Position numbers and translations under genes: made by a program. Below are positions 7,919 through 15,899 of a DNA stretch of 23,919 nt, in pieces; the first letter of the stretch is position 1, and each line of letters opens with the position of its first letter. Below the pieces are notes generated by a model, which had not been told where the DNA came from, did not search any database, and worked only from the letters and a program-made list of their open reading frames with translations. Origin of the DNA: Fibrobacter sp. (lineage in GTDB: Bacteria; Fibrobacterota; Fibrobacteria; Fibrobacterales; Fibrobacteraceae); contig JAFWRL010000317.1 of NCBI GenBank assembly GCA_017520105.1, positions 1-23,919 of the forward strand. The letters run 5' to 3'.

Positions 7919-7943
7919 AAAAAAAATGCTCATGCAAGAGCAT
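7919..7943 (-). terminator. Probable intrinsic terminator of the leftward glycosyltransferase operon
   Basis: On the minus strand ATGCTC and GAGCAT (6-bp stem, 7926-7931 and 7938-7943) flank a TTGCAT loop and are followed by seven or eight T residues. It sits between the last glycosyltransferase gene and the next minus-strand gene. The T-run abuts a TATAAT that may serve as the -10 box of that next gene. Confidence 0.6.
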
Positions 7944-7960
7944 GTACAAAATGTATATGG

Positions 7961-8014
7961 AGATGCCCGCATCCTTCGACTTCGCTCAGGACAGGCTCTA
8001 GCGGGCATGACAGA
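7961..8014 (-). repeat. Dispersed stem-loop repeat, copy 2 (inverted relative to copy 1)
   Basis: Arms ATGCCCGC (7963-7970) and GCGGGCAT (8001-8008) enclose a 30-nt interior with CTTCGACTTCGCTCAGG. Compared with copy 1 (2756-2813), the third base pair of the stem has changed on both sides (T-A to G-C), preserving pairing. It lies in the 132-bp gap between the 6421-7905 and 8038-9201 genes. Confidence 0.8.
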
Positions 8015-8037
8015 ATCGGAGCTATCACTCCTAATAA

Positions 8038-9201
8038 TTATTCACCGAGGACAAACGCGACGGCTTTTTCGAGGTCTTCTTGTTGGCGTTTATGCACTTC
8101 GCCGTATCGGGCAAGGCCGCGGGATGCGTACATCGCATAGATATCCAAATCCAGCAATTGAATCATGCGGTTCTTGATTTCGCTCACGGAATACGGGTCA
8201 AAATAAAGCGCCGCATTCTCGCAGACTTCGGGCACAGACGTTGTTCCGCTCGCAGCCACAGGTACACCATAACGCATAGACTGCACCGGCGGATAGCCAA
8301 AGCCTTCGTTCAAGCTCGGGAAAATAAACGCATACGCATTCTTATGCAAGAATTCAAGTTCCTTCGATTCCACGTAGCCGAGGAACACAAACGCATCCTT
8401 ATTTCGGATATGCTTGCGGTAGGCCTTGACGTTTGTCGCCCCTGTAATCACGAGTTTCATATCGAATTCATGATTCGTCGAACGCATCATCGTCACGAGT
8501 TCGTCGAACGCCTTGACCGCACGCAGGTTATTCTTTTCCCAGCGGGCACCGCTCGTGAGCAAAAAGAACTTCTTCGATTTCACGCCCGGCGGCAAAAATC
8601 CTTCCGGTTCGTAATCCAGCATCGGGCTATAGAAAACTGGAATTTCTTTGTCAAGAAGCTCCGGGAAAAATGACTTGATAGAAGCTCGGCTGTGTTCGCT
8701 CACGGTAATGCATTCGGCACGGCCATCGGCAATGCGGGCCGCCAAATCGCGATACTTGGGCGCATAGAAATACTTTTTCCAACTGTCGCGATAACGCACA
8801 AGCGCTTCGAGCTTTTGTGCAAGTTTTTTCGCAAAGCCAACGCCTTGCCAGCTATACTGCATTTCGAGAGCGCGCACTCCATGCCACGTGAACACAAAAC
8901 GCTTCACCTGAATTTGCCATTTGCCTTCCAGCGAATAAAGCGGCGTGTAGAACGCGTCAATCGCATTTTCGTCGATAATCTGCTGCGGCGTCTTTTCGGC
9001 AATGTCAAAAAGCGGAATGCCACATTTTTCGCAAGCCGCAATAATATCCGGAGCCAAATATTTACGGCTATCATAAACACAACTGAACTTTGAGCCGCGT
9101 TCCACAAGCGCCCAGAATATCACTTCGCCATAAGAGCCGCCACCGTGAAACTTTGCACTGTGAATCGGCTGCACCGCCACCAGGTTGAATAGCAAATTCA
9201 T
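8038..9201 (-). CDS. Glycosyltransferase, GT4 family (group 1)
   Basis: 387 residues, GT-B fold, expected to transfer a sugar from a nucleotide donor in cell-surface polysaccharide assembly. Seen: N-terminal acceptor domain with HGGGSYGEV; the inter-domain LLTSGARWEKNNLRAVKAF block (residues 215-232) typical of the GT4 donor domain; and FPSLNEGFGYPPVQSMRYGVPVAAS (295-318) followed by GTTSVPEV. The usual E-x7-E motif has Glu299, but the second position (307) is Gln. The ATG is preceded by AGGGGG. It is the last gene of a three-gene leftward operon, 9 bp after the GT8-like gene, and is followed by a hairpin repeat and a terminator. Sugar and linkage cannot be told from the sequence. Confidence 0.88.
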   Translation of the reverse strand: MNLLFNLVAVQPIHSAKFHGGGSYGEVIFWALVERGSKFSCVYDSRKYLAPDIIAACEKCGIPLFDIAEKTPQQIIDENAIDAFYTPLYSLEGKWQIQVKRFVFTWHGVRALEMQYSWQGVGFAKKLAQKLEALVRYRDSWKKYFYAPKYRDLAARIADGRAECITVSEHSRASIKSFFPELLDKEIPVFYSPMLDYEPEGFLPPGVKSKKFFLLTSGARWEKNNLRAVKAFDELVTMMRSTNHEFDMKLVITGATNVKAYRKHIRNKDAFVFLGYVESKELEFLHKNAYAFIFPSLNEGFGYPPVQSMRYGVPVAASGTTSVPEVCENAALYFDPYSVSEIKNRMIQLLDLDIYAMYASRGLARYGEVHKRQQEDLEKAVAFVLGE

Positions 9202-9210
9202 AAACGCCCC

Positions 9211-10227
9211 CTAGAAAAGTTTACCCAAAATTTCCAAAGGTTTCACGAGGAAAGGCATTTTCTTGTACAGCCAGGCGAGAGACTTTGCAAACGCATAAGA
9301 GCGGATAATGTAAGCGCCCGCAGCGCCAACCTTGTTCGTCTGGTACATGAAAGCGTCCTTCGCGTGGGCAATCACGTCATCGTAATATTCGTTGATGTGA
9401 ATGGACTTGTCCGCATTTACCGTCACGGGAAGGTTCTTCAAGTTCGTATAAAAGTCCTTGCGCAAAATTTTCGGCAAAAAGATGTTCATCGATTCCGGCA
9501 CCTTGCGGCCACGCGTATCGATAATGCGGGAACCAAAGAAATGCAACACCTTCGCCGTCGGCAAAAAGCGGTTGCCGTAAGCCAGCTGGCAGTTCCAACC
9601 GCCATCCATCTTTTTCGTCACGTAACCGAACTTGTAGTTCGTCTCGGCAAGGCTCGCCATGTCATACGGGAAATTCTTCGAAACGCAGTAAAGCCACAAT
9701 TCGTGCCAAGTCTTGAAGAATTCGCGGGCTTCCAGCGTATCGGCGGCAAACATCACGCCCCCGTTGAAAATCTCGTCGTTCAGAATCGGCGAGAAGCCCA
9801 TCATCTTTGCGTTGTTCAAAACCTTCTTGCGGTTAATCGCCTTCGAAAGATTCGTGTGGAAATCGAGCACCGCGTAAATGCCACCGCGCCATTCGTCCGG
9901 AATCGAGAGGTCATCGACAATCGCGATGTCGGAATCCATGTACAAAAAGTCGCCGTCAATTTCATTACGCATCACCGTCTTGAGGTAACGCGAGCGCAGC
10001 ATCGGCGTGAATTTTTCGTCAAGCGTCAAAACCTTGAGTTCATCGACAGCGTCTTTCAAAGCCGCACGCGGGCCCGTCAGAGTTTCCGCCGTCTTGTCGT
10101 CCGTCAAGAGCGTCACGAACGCACCTGGATTATGCACTCGCAGCGAAGCAATCGCCACAAGCGTCTGCTCGCAGAAAAAGTCCTTCGGGGAACTCGTCAA
10201 CACAAAAAGGTATTTCACAGAAGGCAT
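9211..10227 (-). CDS. Glycosyltransferase, GT8-like (GT-A fold)
   Basis: 338 residues. It opens with YLFVLTSSPKDFFCEQTLVAIASLR and carries a DxD motif in LYMDSDIAIVDD (Asp98, Asp100), which binds the metal and nucleotide sugar in GT-A enzymes. FNGGVMFAAD further on matches the acceptor-side block of GT8-like proteins. No signal peptide or membrane span is visible, so it probably acts at the inner face of the membrane. The ATG is preceded by AAGGA. The gap to the upstream GT32 gene is 8 bp and to the downstream GT4 gene 9 bp, so the three are almost certainly co-transcribed. Assignment to GT8 rather than another nucleotide-sugar transferase family is moderate. Confidence 0.78.
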   Translation of the reverse strand: MPSVKYLFVLTSSPKDFFCEQTLVAIASLRVHNPGAFVTLLTDDKTAETLTGPRAALKDAVDELKVLTLDEKFTPMLRSRYLKTVMRNEIDGDFLYMDSDIAIVDDLSIPDEWRGGIYAVLDFHTNLSKAINRKKVLNNAKMMGFSPILNDEIFNGGVMFAADTLEAREFFKTWHELWLYCVSKNFPYDMASLAETNYKFGYVTKKMDGGWNCQLAYGNRFLPTAKVLHFFGSRIIDTRGRKVPESMNIFLPKILRKDFYTNLKNLPVTVNADKSIHINEYYDDVIAHAKDAFMYQTNKVGAAGAYIIRSYAFAKSLAWLYKKMPFLVKPLEILGKLF

Positions 10228-10235
10228 ATCAGTCC

Positions 10236-11039
10236 TTAAAGCTCAATCGGTTTCTTGTTTTCGTATGCGGCAAGGCGGCTTTCCATCGTGCCACGAGGTG
10301 CGTTCCTGAGGAAATTCTTGATGCGCTGCCAAAGCGGGCGCCAACTGCCGTTCGTCACGTGAATCGCAAAAGGTTTCGTCTTCGATTCGTTCAGGCTCGG
10401 CAAAAATACGTCGCCCGGATAAATCGTCATCCCTTCGGATAGCTTCTGCAATTCGTTCTTATAGACAAAACCAAATTGCTGTGCCGTGTGAGCATAGACA
10501 AACGGAGAAATATTCTGGATGTTCAGTTCACCGTTCGGCAAAATAAACTTTTGATTTTCGTAGTATTCCATGCACTTTTTAAGGAACGGGTGTCCCGCCT
10601 CGCCGCCAAAAATAGCCGCCTGCAATGCAAGCCCGGGGAGTGCTATCTGGTTCGGGTCTTTCTTAGTTCCGTCTTCGTTCAGGAACTGCCACGACTTGTT
10701 TTTTTTGAAATGCGATGTAAATTCAATATTCGTAAAATAGCGATTGTTAAGGAACGGATCAAAGCTCTGGTACATATATACGTCGCTATCCAAATAGATT
10801 CCACCCTCGCTATAGACGGCATAAAGGCGAATGTAGTCACTTGCGAAAGCCCACTTAGAAAGCGAAACTGCCTCGCGTACAAACGGGACCGAGTCGATGA
10901 TTTTCTGGCATTTTGCCATATCCCAATGGACAATTTCGTAATCGGGGCAATGACGTTTCCAGCTGTCAATGCACAACTGCGGCAGTTGCGGCAGCGGGTC
11001 ATTGGAGAGCCATATATAGTGCAATTTTTTAGGAATCAT
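10236..11039 (-). CDS. Glycosyltransferase, GT32 family (OCH1/capsular polysaccharide type)
   Basis: 267 residues. It starts IPKKLHYIWLSNDPLP and contains SKWAFASDYIRLYAVYSEGGIYLDSDVYM (61-89), the hallmark 'sugar-binding region with DXD motif' of GT32, with Asp84 and Asp86 as DxD. Related bacterial enzymes build capsule or LPS side chains. It is the first gene of the leftward GT operon and is divergent from the GT2 gene across 57 bp. No Shine-Dalgarno sequence is evident before its ATG. Confidence 0.87.
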   Translation of the reverse strand: MIPKKLHYIWLSNDPLPQLPQLCIDSWKRHCPDYEIVHWDMAKCQKIIDSVPFVREAVSLSKWAFASDYIRLYAVYSEGGIYLDSDVYMYQSFDPFLNNRYFTNIEFTSHFKKNKSWQFLNEDGTKKDPNQIALPGLALQAAIFGGEAGHPFLKKCMEYYENQKFILPNGELNIQNISPFVYAHTAQQFGFVYKNELQKLSEGMTIYPGDVFLPSLNESKTKPFAIHVTNGSWRPLWQRIKNFLRNAPRGTMESRLAAYENKKPIEL

Positions 11040-11096
11040 AAAAATAATGTAGAAAATTACTACTGTTCAGCCTCTCCAAATATATATATTTATATC
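11040..11096. promoter_or_regulatory. Divergent promoter region between GT32 and GT2 genes
   Basis: This 57-bp gap must drive or lead into two opposite glycosyltransferase units. It includes the 14-bp palindrome AAATATATATATTT (extending to 11078-11091) and -10-like hexamers on both strands. Neither start codon has a recognisable Shine-Dalgarno sequence. The rightward -10-like TATATT lies so close to the GT2 ATG that a very short or absent 5' leader is possible. No specific box can be fixed by eye. Confidence 0.35.
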
Positions 11097-11996
11097 ATGA
11101 TTTCTATAGCAATGGCGACATACAACGGCAAGACTTTTATTCGGGAACAGCTGGATTCCATTCTGGCTCAGACCGAACAAGATTTCGAAATCGTAATCTG
11201 CGATGACGCCTCGACCGATTCTACGCCCCAAATCCTTGACGAATATGCTCGCAAGGATTCCAGAATCCATGTATTCAAGAACAAAAAAAATTTGGGCTAT
11301 CGCGAAAATTTCAACAAGGCCGTATCGCTTTGCAAAGGCGATTTCGTGGCCTTCAGCGACCAAGACGATTTATGGCTCCCGAACCACCTCGAAGCATTGC
11401 ACAAAGCTATTGGAGACAACCTCGTTTGCGGTGGCCGCACAGTCCGCTGCCGCGAAGACGGTTCCACGCTCAAGGAATATTCTCCGACACCATACCAGTC
11501 CAATTGTCTGACATCGCAAAAAGACCGTTTTATATACCAGTGCTACGCATTCAATCTTTACCAGGGTGCATCGCAGCTCATTAGCCGTGAAGCCGTAAAG
11601 AGGTTCTTCCCTATCGAAGTGGAAGAATACGCACACGACTGGTCTCTCGCCGCAAACGCCATTGCCGAAAACAGATTTGTCTATACCGACATTGTCGTGA
11701 CCAAGTGGCGCAAGCATTCTTCGCAAGTCACGCACAAGAGGCATTCGAGAGAAGTCCGCAAAAAAAGGCTTGCGCAATTTGCTGTGTACATGTGGACCCA
11801 CAACGAAAATTTCAAGAAAGACAAACCCATCAGTGAAATTTTAAACAAGGCCGTTGAATTTCATACAAATTCTGATATAACATACCGCATCAAGAATCTA
11901 GCGCATGCTTGGAGAACATCGAAGATTATCTACGGTCGCAATTTCACTGGAACGCTCAAAACCGTTCTCGGTTACCTGTTCACGGCGTCGCTTTAA
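11097..11996 (+). CDS. Glycosyltransferase, GT2 family
   Basis: 299 residues. The open frame extends upstream through the opposite gene, but the GT2 fold begins at this ATG (MISIAMATYNGKTFIREQLDSIL). Seen: nucleotide-binding CDDASTDST (35-43); AFSDQDDLW (85-93), the DXD-type metal site; and HDWSLAANA plus WRKHSSQVT near the C-terminal half, a pattern common in rhamnosyl- and other O-antigen/capsule GT2 enzymes. No C-terminal membrane span is obvious. Its stop codon overlaps the flippase stop codon by four bases on the opposite strand, leaving no room for a separate terminator. Confidence 0.9.
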   Translation: MISIAMATYNGKTFIREQLDSILAQTEQDFEIVICDDASTDSTPQILDEYARKDSRIHVFKNKKNLGYRENFNKAVSLCKGDFVAFSDQDDLWLPNHLEALHKAIGDNLVCGGRTVRCREDGSTLKEYSPTPYQSNCLTSQKDRFIYQCYAFNLYQGASQLISREAVKRFFPIEVEEYAHDWSLAANAIAENRFVYTDIVVTKWRKHSSQVTHKRHSREVRKKRLAQFAVYMWTHNENFKKDKPISEILNKAVEFHTNSDITYRIKNLAHAWRTSKIIYGRNFTGTLKTVLGYLFTASL

Positions 11997-13402
11997 AATT
12001 TTCTTTTGTAAAACAAGAACTGCGCCCCGAGAAGGAGCAGTACGCTCACGTAAACGACAATCTTGCCGACCATCGTGAGCGTCACTACTTGAGCATTAAT
12101 CAAGATGTAAAGCGTAAGCAGAAGGACCATCCAAACGATATCGATCCAAAGCTTTGAAGAATACGGCTGAAGTTTACGCTTGAGCAGATAGACATTGCAA
12201 TAGACCGAAGACACAATTCCGTAAATGAGCATCGAAAGCGCAGCGCCCAAAAGCCCCAATTGCGGAATCAAAATAAAGCCCACCACAACAGAAGTCAGAA
12301 GCTGGATAACGCTCGCCTTCAAGTTGACAACGCTCTTGCCGATGCCGTCAATGACCGTGTTCACCATGCCAAAGAACGTGACGACAAGCTGGAAGAACAG
12401 CAGAACACCAAGCGCCATCGGCTGCACCACATAACTCTTGCCCGCAATGGACATGATTTCTTCGGGGAAAAGCACGATGAAAAATCCGATAATCACCTGA
12501 ATCATCGTCGCCATCGAAACGCAGTACGAATAAACGGGTTTAAGGTCTGTCTTCAAGCGGGATTCTTCCATACCAGAAACAACCGGCGTAATAATCGGGT
12601 TGAAGCCGTTTCGAATTGTCTGCAGACCATTGGCAAGCGTCATCATCAACGCATAGACACCAGACGCCTCGTCACCCAAGAAGAACAGCACCATCCAAAG
12701 CGTCGAACGCTGGAGCAAGTTCCCGACAAGGACGGTCAAGCCAAGCGGCACCGAATAAAGAACAAGTTCCTTAGAAACACGCTCCTTCGGGATGATCGGC
12801 ATTTTCTTGAACTGCTTGCGTACGGCTTTTGCATGTAAAGTAAATCCAATCACTTGTCCGAACAAGAGTCCAAACGGCAACGCATGCGGGATATCCAAAT
12901 AATGAAGGATAATCGAGACAAGCGGCGCCATCACGGCTATTATAAAATCATTGATAAAAATGGAAATCCAAGGCTTACGGTTCCCTTCCGAAGAACTGCT
13001 CAACACGTACATGCCCGAATAGAACACCAAGGAAATCGCATAGTACGGAAGTTCATCCGAAATAAACGGCGTAAACGAACCCAAGATAATGGCAACCGTA
13101 ACGAACAGGGAAACGGCAACGGAAATCCAGAACGATTCCATGATTCCGCTGTAAGCCACCCTGCCATGGAGCTTGTTCTGAGGCATGTACCAACGAAGCC
13201 CAATATCCAGGCCAAGCGTCGAGGCTCGCGCAATCGTAAGCAAAAGGCCCTGAGTCGAAACAAATATCCCAAACTCGCCCGCTCCAAAGATACGCGCAAG
13301 CATAATGGTCAAAAGAGGGCCGCAAATCTTCAGGACTGTTCCCAAAATATTGAACAGTGTACTTTTTTTCAAAAAACTTTTATCAACATCTAACTCGTTC
13401 AT
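11993..13402 (-). CDS. Polysaccharide flippase (Wzx/PST family, MOP superfamily)
   Basis: 469 residues, with hydrophobic segments spread along the whole length, consistent with about 12-14 transmembrane helices. The N-terminal STLFNILGTVLKICGPLL and LARIFGAGEFGIFVS block is typical of O-antigen/polysaccharide export proteins that move lipid-linked repeat units across the inner membrane. I take the ATG ending at 13402; the frame also allows a TTG two codons upstream. The nearest purine-rich sequence is weak (TTGAGC). It is next to four glycosyltransferases, which supports the role. It is convergent with the GT2 gene, sharing TTAA at 11993-11996, and divergent from the SRPBCC-like gene. Confidence 0.87.
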   Translation of the reverse strand: MNELDVDKSFLKKSTLFNILGTVLKICGPLLTIMLARIFGAGEFGIFVSTQGLLLTIARASTLGLDIGLRWYMPQNKLHGRVAYSGIMESFWISVAVSLFVTVAIILGSFTPFISDELPYYAISLVFYSGMYVLSSSSEGNRKPWISIFINDFIIAVMAPLVSIILHYLDIPHALPFGLLFGQVIGFTLHAKAVRKQFKKMPIIPKERVSKELVLYSVPLGLTVLVGNLLQRSTLWMVLFFLGDEASGVYALMMTLANGLQTIRNGFNPIITPVVSGMEESRLKTDLKPVYSYCVSMATMIQVIIGFFIVLFPEEIMSIAGKSYVVQPMALGVLLFFQLVVTFFGMVNTVIDGIGKSVVNLKASVIQLLTSVVVGFILIPQLGLLGAALSMLIYGIVSSVYCNVYLLKRKLQPYSSKLWIDIVWMVLLLTLYILINAQVVTLTMVGKIVVYVSVLLLLGAQFLFYKRKF

Positions 13403-13497
13403 GCTCAACGCAATTTAAAAAAAAGACACATTAGATTAAACCCTAAAATTTCGATGAATTGCGTAAAAAACAAAAAAATTTTACTACATTATACGGC

Positions 13498-14010
13498 ATG
13501 GTTCAATTCAGTCAAACTTCTTGGCAAAACGGCACCCTTTCGGATACGCTAGACATCATGCGTTATGCACCGATGACTTTGTCCGTGGGTACAAACGCCG
13601 TTATTTACTACACATTGCCAAAAAGCATTGAACCGGGCGAATTTATCCGCTACACCATCGTTGCCGGTTTCAGAAAAATAAGTTGGACTGGCATCATCGG
13701 AGCGGTCAACGCAGGCAAAACCGAAAACGTCATTGAAATTGCAGTACGCCTTGGCGACGGCCCGTTCCGTGGTTTCACGGCAAAGCACAAGTTCGATTCC
13801 TACAAGGGTATCACGACCTGCTTCGACGACATGACCTTCCAGGGATGCAAGGATTTTGCCGAAGACACCTTCTCGATTGTCATGGCAAGCGCAAGCATGG
13901 TCTATGCCATCTCCGCTAGAGAAATGGCTCGTGAGCAAATCGCATTTGTAGAAGCGAAAAAGAGAACGCAGGCATTCGAAGCCCTGGACCAATCCGCAAC
14001 CGCCGGATAA
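13498..14010 (+). CDS. Small SRPBCC-like protein
   Basis: 170 residues, no signal peptide. The frame can be extended to a TTG at 13459, but the ATG at 13498 is preferred because the upstream codons are low-complexity Lys/Asn. The middle part (YYTLPKSIEPGEFIRY, then ISWTGIIGAV, then RLGDGPFRGFTAKHKFDSYKGITTCFDDMTFQG) follows the strand pattern and GPF..H.F....T...D signature of SRPBCC/START-type ligand-binding domains. The C-terminus is an Ala/Glu/Lys helix. It sits 4 bp ahead of the UbiD-family gene, so the two are probably translated together. A role in handling a hydrophobic intermediate is only a guess. Confidence 0.65.
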   Translation: MVQFSQTSWQNGTLSDTLDIMRYAPMTLSVGTNAVIYYTLPKSIEPGEFIRYTIVAGFRKISWTGIIGAVNAGKTENVIEIAVRLGDGPFRGFTAKHKFDSYKGITTCFDDMTFQGCKDFAEDTFSIVMASASMVYAISAREMAREQIAFVEAKKRTQAFEALDQSATAG

Positions 14011-14014
14011 CATC

Positions 14015-15898
14015 ATGTACAAGTCCCTCGAACAGGCCCTGCTGGATTTAGAAAAAGCGGGAATGCTCAAACGTATTCACGCCGAAGTCGATCCCCATCT
14101 GGAAATGGCCGAGATTGCAAGGGAAAATTTTAGACAAGGCGGCCCTGCGCTCCTTTTTGAGCACGTCAAGGGGAGCAAATTCCGTGCCGCATGCAATATT
14201 TTCGGCAATGACGAACGGTTCAATTTTTTGTTCCGCGATGGATTTGAGCAGACAAAAACAGCCATCCAGTTCAAATCGAATCCAGCGGAATTTTTCAGGC
14301 ACCCAAACCCTGCAAAATTTTGGAAGGCATCACAAGCGGGCATCAGTTCCATGCCCATGCGTTCAGGTAGCATCAGCGATTTTGAAGAATGCAGCCTTAG
14401 TGACTTGCCACAGCTGGTCAGCTGGCCGCTAGACGGAGGCGCATTTATCACATTGCCGCAAGTGGCCACACGCCCTAGCGAAAACGCGAACATATTGCAG
14501 ACAAACGTGGGCATGTACCGCATCCAGATTTCCGGGAACGATTACATTCCGAACGAAGAATGCGGACTGCACTACCAAATCAAGCGCGACATTGCACGAC
14601 ATCATCAGAAAGCTCTCGAAGAAGGCCGCCCGCTCAAGGTGAGCATTTTCATTGGCGGCCCGCCATCGCATACATTCGCCGCCGTAATGCCCATGCCCGA
14701 AAATCTTTCGGAACTGTTGTTCGCAGGCATGCTCGGCAACCGCCGGTTCCGTTACTTTGAACATGATGGCTACATCGTCTCTAGCGATGCGGACTTTTGT
14801 ATTTTAGGAGAACTCGAACCCGGTTTAAAACCCGAAGGCCCATTTGGGGACCACATCGGCTATTATTCCGGCAAGCACGATTTCCCGTGCATGAAAGTCA
14901 AAAAAGTTCTCTGCAAAAAGAACGCGATTTTCCCGTTCACGGTCGTCGGACGCCCGCCTCAAGAAGATACGCTCTTTGGTAAGTTTATCCACAAAATCAC
15001 AGAGCCAATGGTTCCCGCATCGCTCCCAGGGGTTTACGGGATTCACGCGGTCGATGATGCCGGAGTTCATCCGCTTTGTCTAGCGCTCGGTTCAGAAGCG
15101 TTCCGTCCTTACGCAACAGCCGAAGAACGCGAACCGATGGAACTTTTGAAGACGGCAAACGCATTGCTCGGATTCAACCAGGCAAGCCTAACAAAGTATT
15201 TGCTGATTGCCGCCAAAGAAGACGCAGCAAGCCTCGACGTCAATGACGTTCCCGCATTTTTCACGCACGTTCTGGAACGTATCCATTTCGACCGCGATTT
15301 GCATTTTCAAACGGCAACAACCATCGACACGCTGGACTACACCGGCACAAGCCTCAACCACGGCTCGAAAGTTGTCATTGCCGCCGCCGGTGCGAAATGC
15401 CGCGAGCTCCGCAACAACCCAAGTGATTTAGAGTCGCTCTCGCTTCCGCAAGGGTTCAAAGTAGCCGCCATCGTGATGCCCGGCATTCTGATGATTGAAG
15501 GTCCGGCGACTCTTGCCCCAAACGAAACCGCCGACAAATCCGACAACGAAAAGCCTGCGACGTTCGCAGAACTCAAAGCATCCCTCGCCCACTGGGAATT
15601 CCGCGAAAACTACCCTTGGATTTCCATTATCGACGAAGGCGCCGCGAGGCTTGCCGCAAACAGCGAAACAAGCACAAACAACATAATAAGCGATTTTCTC
15701 TGGCTCACGTTCACGCGTTCCGACCCCGCGCAAGACATTTACGGCATCGACGAAACCGTCGAAGAAAAGCATTGGAAATGCAGCGCGCCCATGATTATTG
15801 ACGCACGCATTAAGCCGCGCCATCAAAAGCAACTGACCGTCCCCGCCGAAATTGCCGCCAAAGCAAAGCAAATTCTCAAAGATGCAGGAGTTCTGTAA
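14015..15898 (+). CDS. UbiD-family (prenylated-FMN) decarboxylase, long form
   Basis: 627 residues. UbiD enzymes reversibly decarboxylate aromatic or unsaturated acids using prenylated FMN made by UbiX. Family blocks seen: GGPALLFEHVKG (42-53); WPLDGGAFITLPQV (137-150); NVGMYRIQISGNDY (164-177), holding the conserved Arg169; IFIGGPPSHTFAAVMPMPE (211-229); and PEGPFGDHIGYY (273-284), where Glu274 and Asp279 occupy the acid positions spaced five apart in the catalytic motif. At 627 aa it is longer than E. coli UbiD (about 500) and matches the ~600-aa type I recall from Bacteroidota and from futalosine-type menaquinone synthesis. The substrate is therefore unproven, with menaquinone synthesis the leading idea. 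The extra C-terminal region (from about 480) is mixed alpha/beta. It lies 4 bp after the SRPBCC-like gene, and its 3' end contains the ribosome-binding site of the next gene. Confidence 0.9.
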   Translation: MYKSLEQALLDLEKAGMLKRIHAEVDPHLEMAEIARENFRQGGPALLFEHVKGSKFRAACNIFGNDERFNFLFRDGFEQTKTAIQFKSNPAEFFRHPNPAKFWKASQAGISSMPMRSGSISDFEECSLSDLPQLVSWPLDGGAFITLPQVATRPSENANILQTNVGMYRIQISGNDYIPNEECGLHYQIKRDIARHHQKALEEGRPLKVSIFIGGPPSHTFAAVMPMPENLSELLFAGMLGNRRFRYFEHDGYIVSSDADFCILGELEPGLKPEGPFGDHIGYYSGKHDFPCMKVKKVLCKKNAIFPFTVVGRPPQEDTLFGKFIHKITEPMVPASLPGVYGIHAVDDAGVHPLCLALGSEAFRPYATAEEREPMELLKTANALLGFNQASLTKYLLIAAKEDAASLDVNDVPAFFTHVLERIHFDRDLHFQTATTIDTLDYTGTSLNHGSKVVIAAAGAKCRELRNNPSDLESLSLPQGFKVAAIVMPGILMIEGPATLAPNETADKSDNEKPATFAELKASLAHWEFRENYPWISIIDEGAARLAANSETSTNNIISDFLWLTFTRSDPAQDIYGIDETVEEKHWKCSAPMIIDARIKPRHQKQLTVPAEIAAKAKQILKDAGVL

Positions 15899-15899
15899 A

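Noticed and set aside
10476..11096. Upstream extension of the GT2 reading frame
   Set aside because: It runs antisense through the GT32 gene, and the GT2 fold starts exactly at the ATG at 11097.
8038..11996. Mobile genomic island around the glycosyltransferases
   Set aside because: No integrase, transposase, tRNA or direct-repeat boundary is visible; polysaccharide clusters vary without such signs.
12854..13393. 179-codon open frame opposite the flippase
   Set aside because: Its Arg/Lys/Gln-rich translation is the reverse-strand image of a hydrophobic membrane protein.
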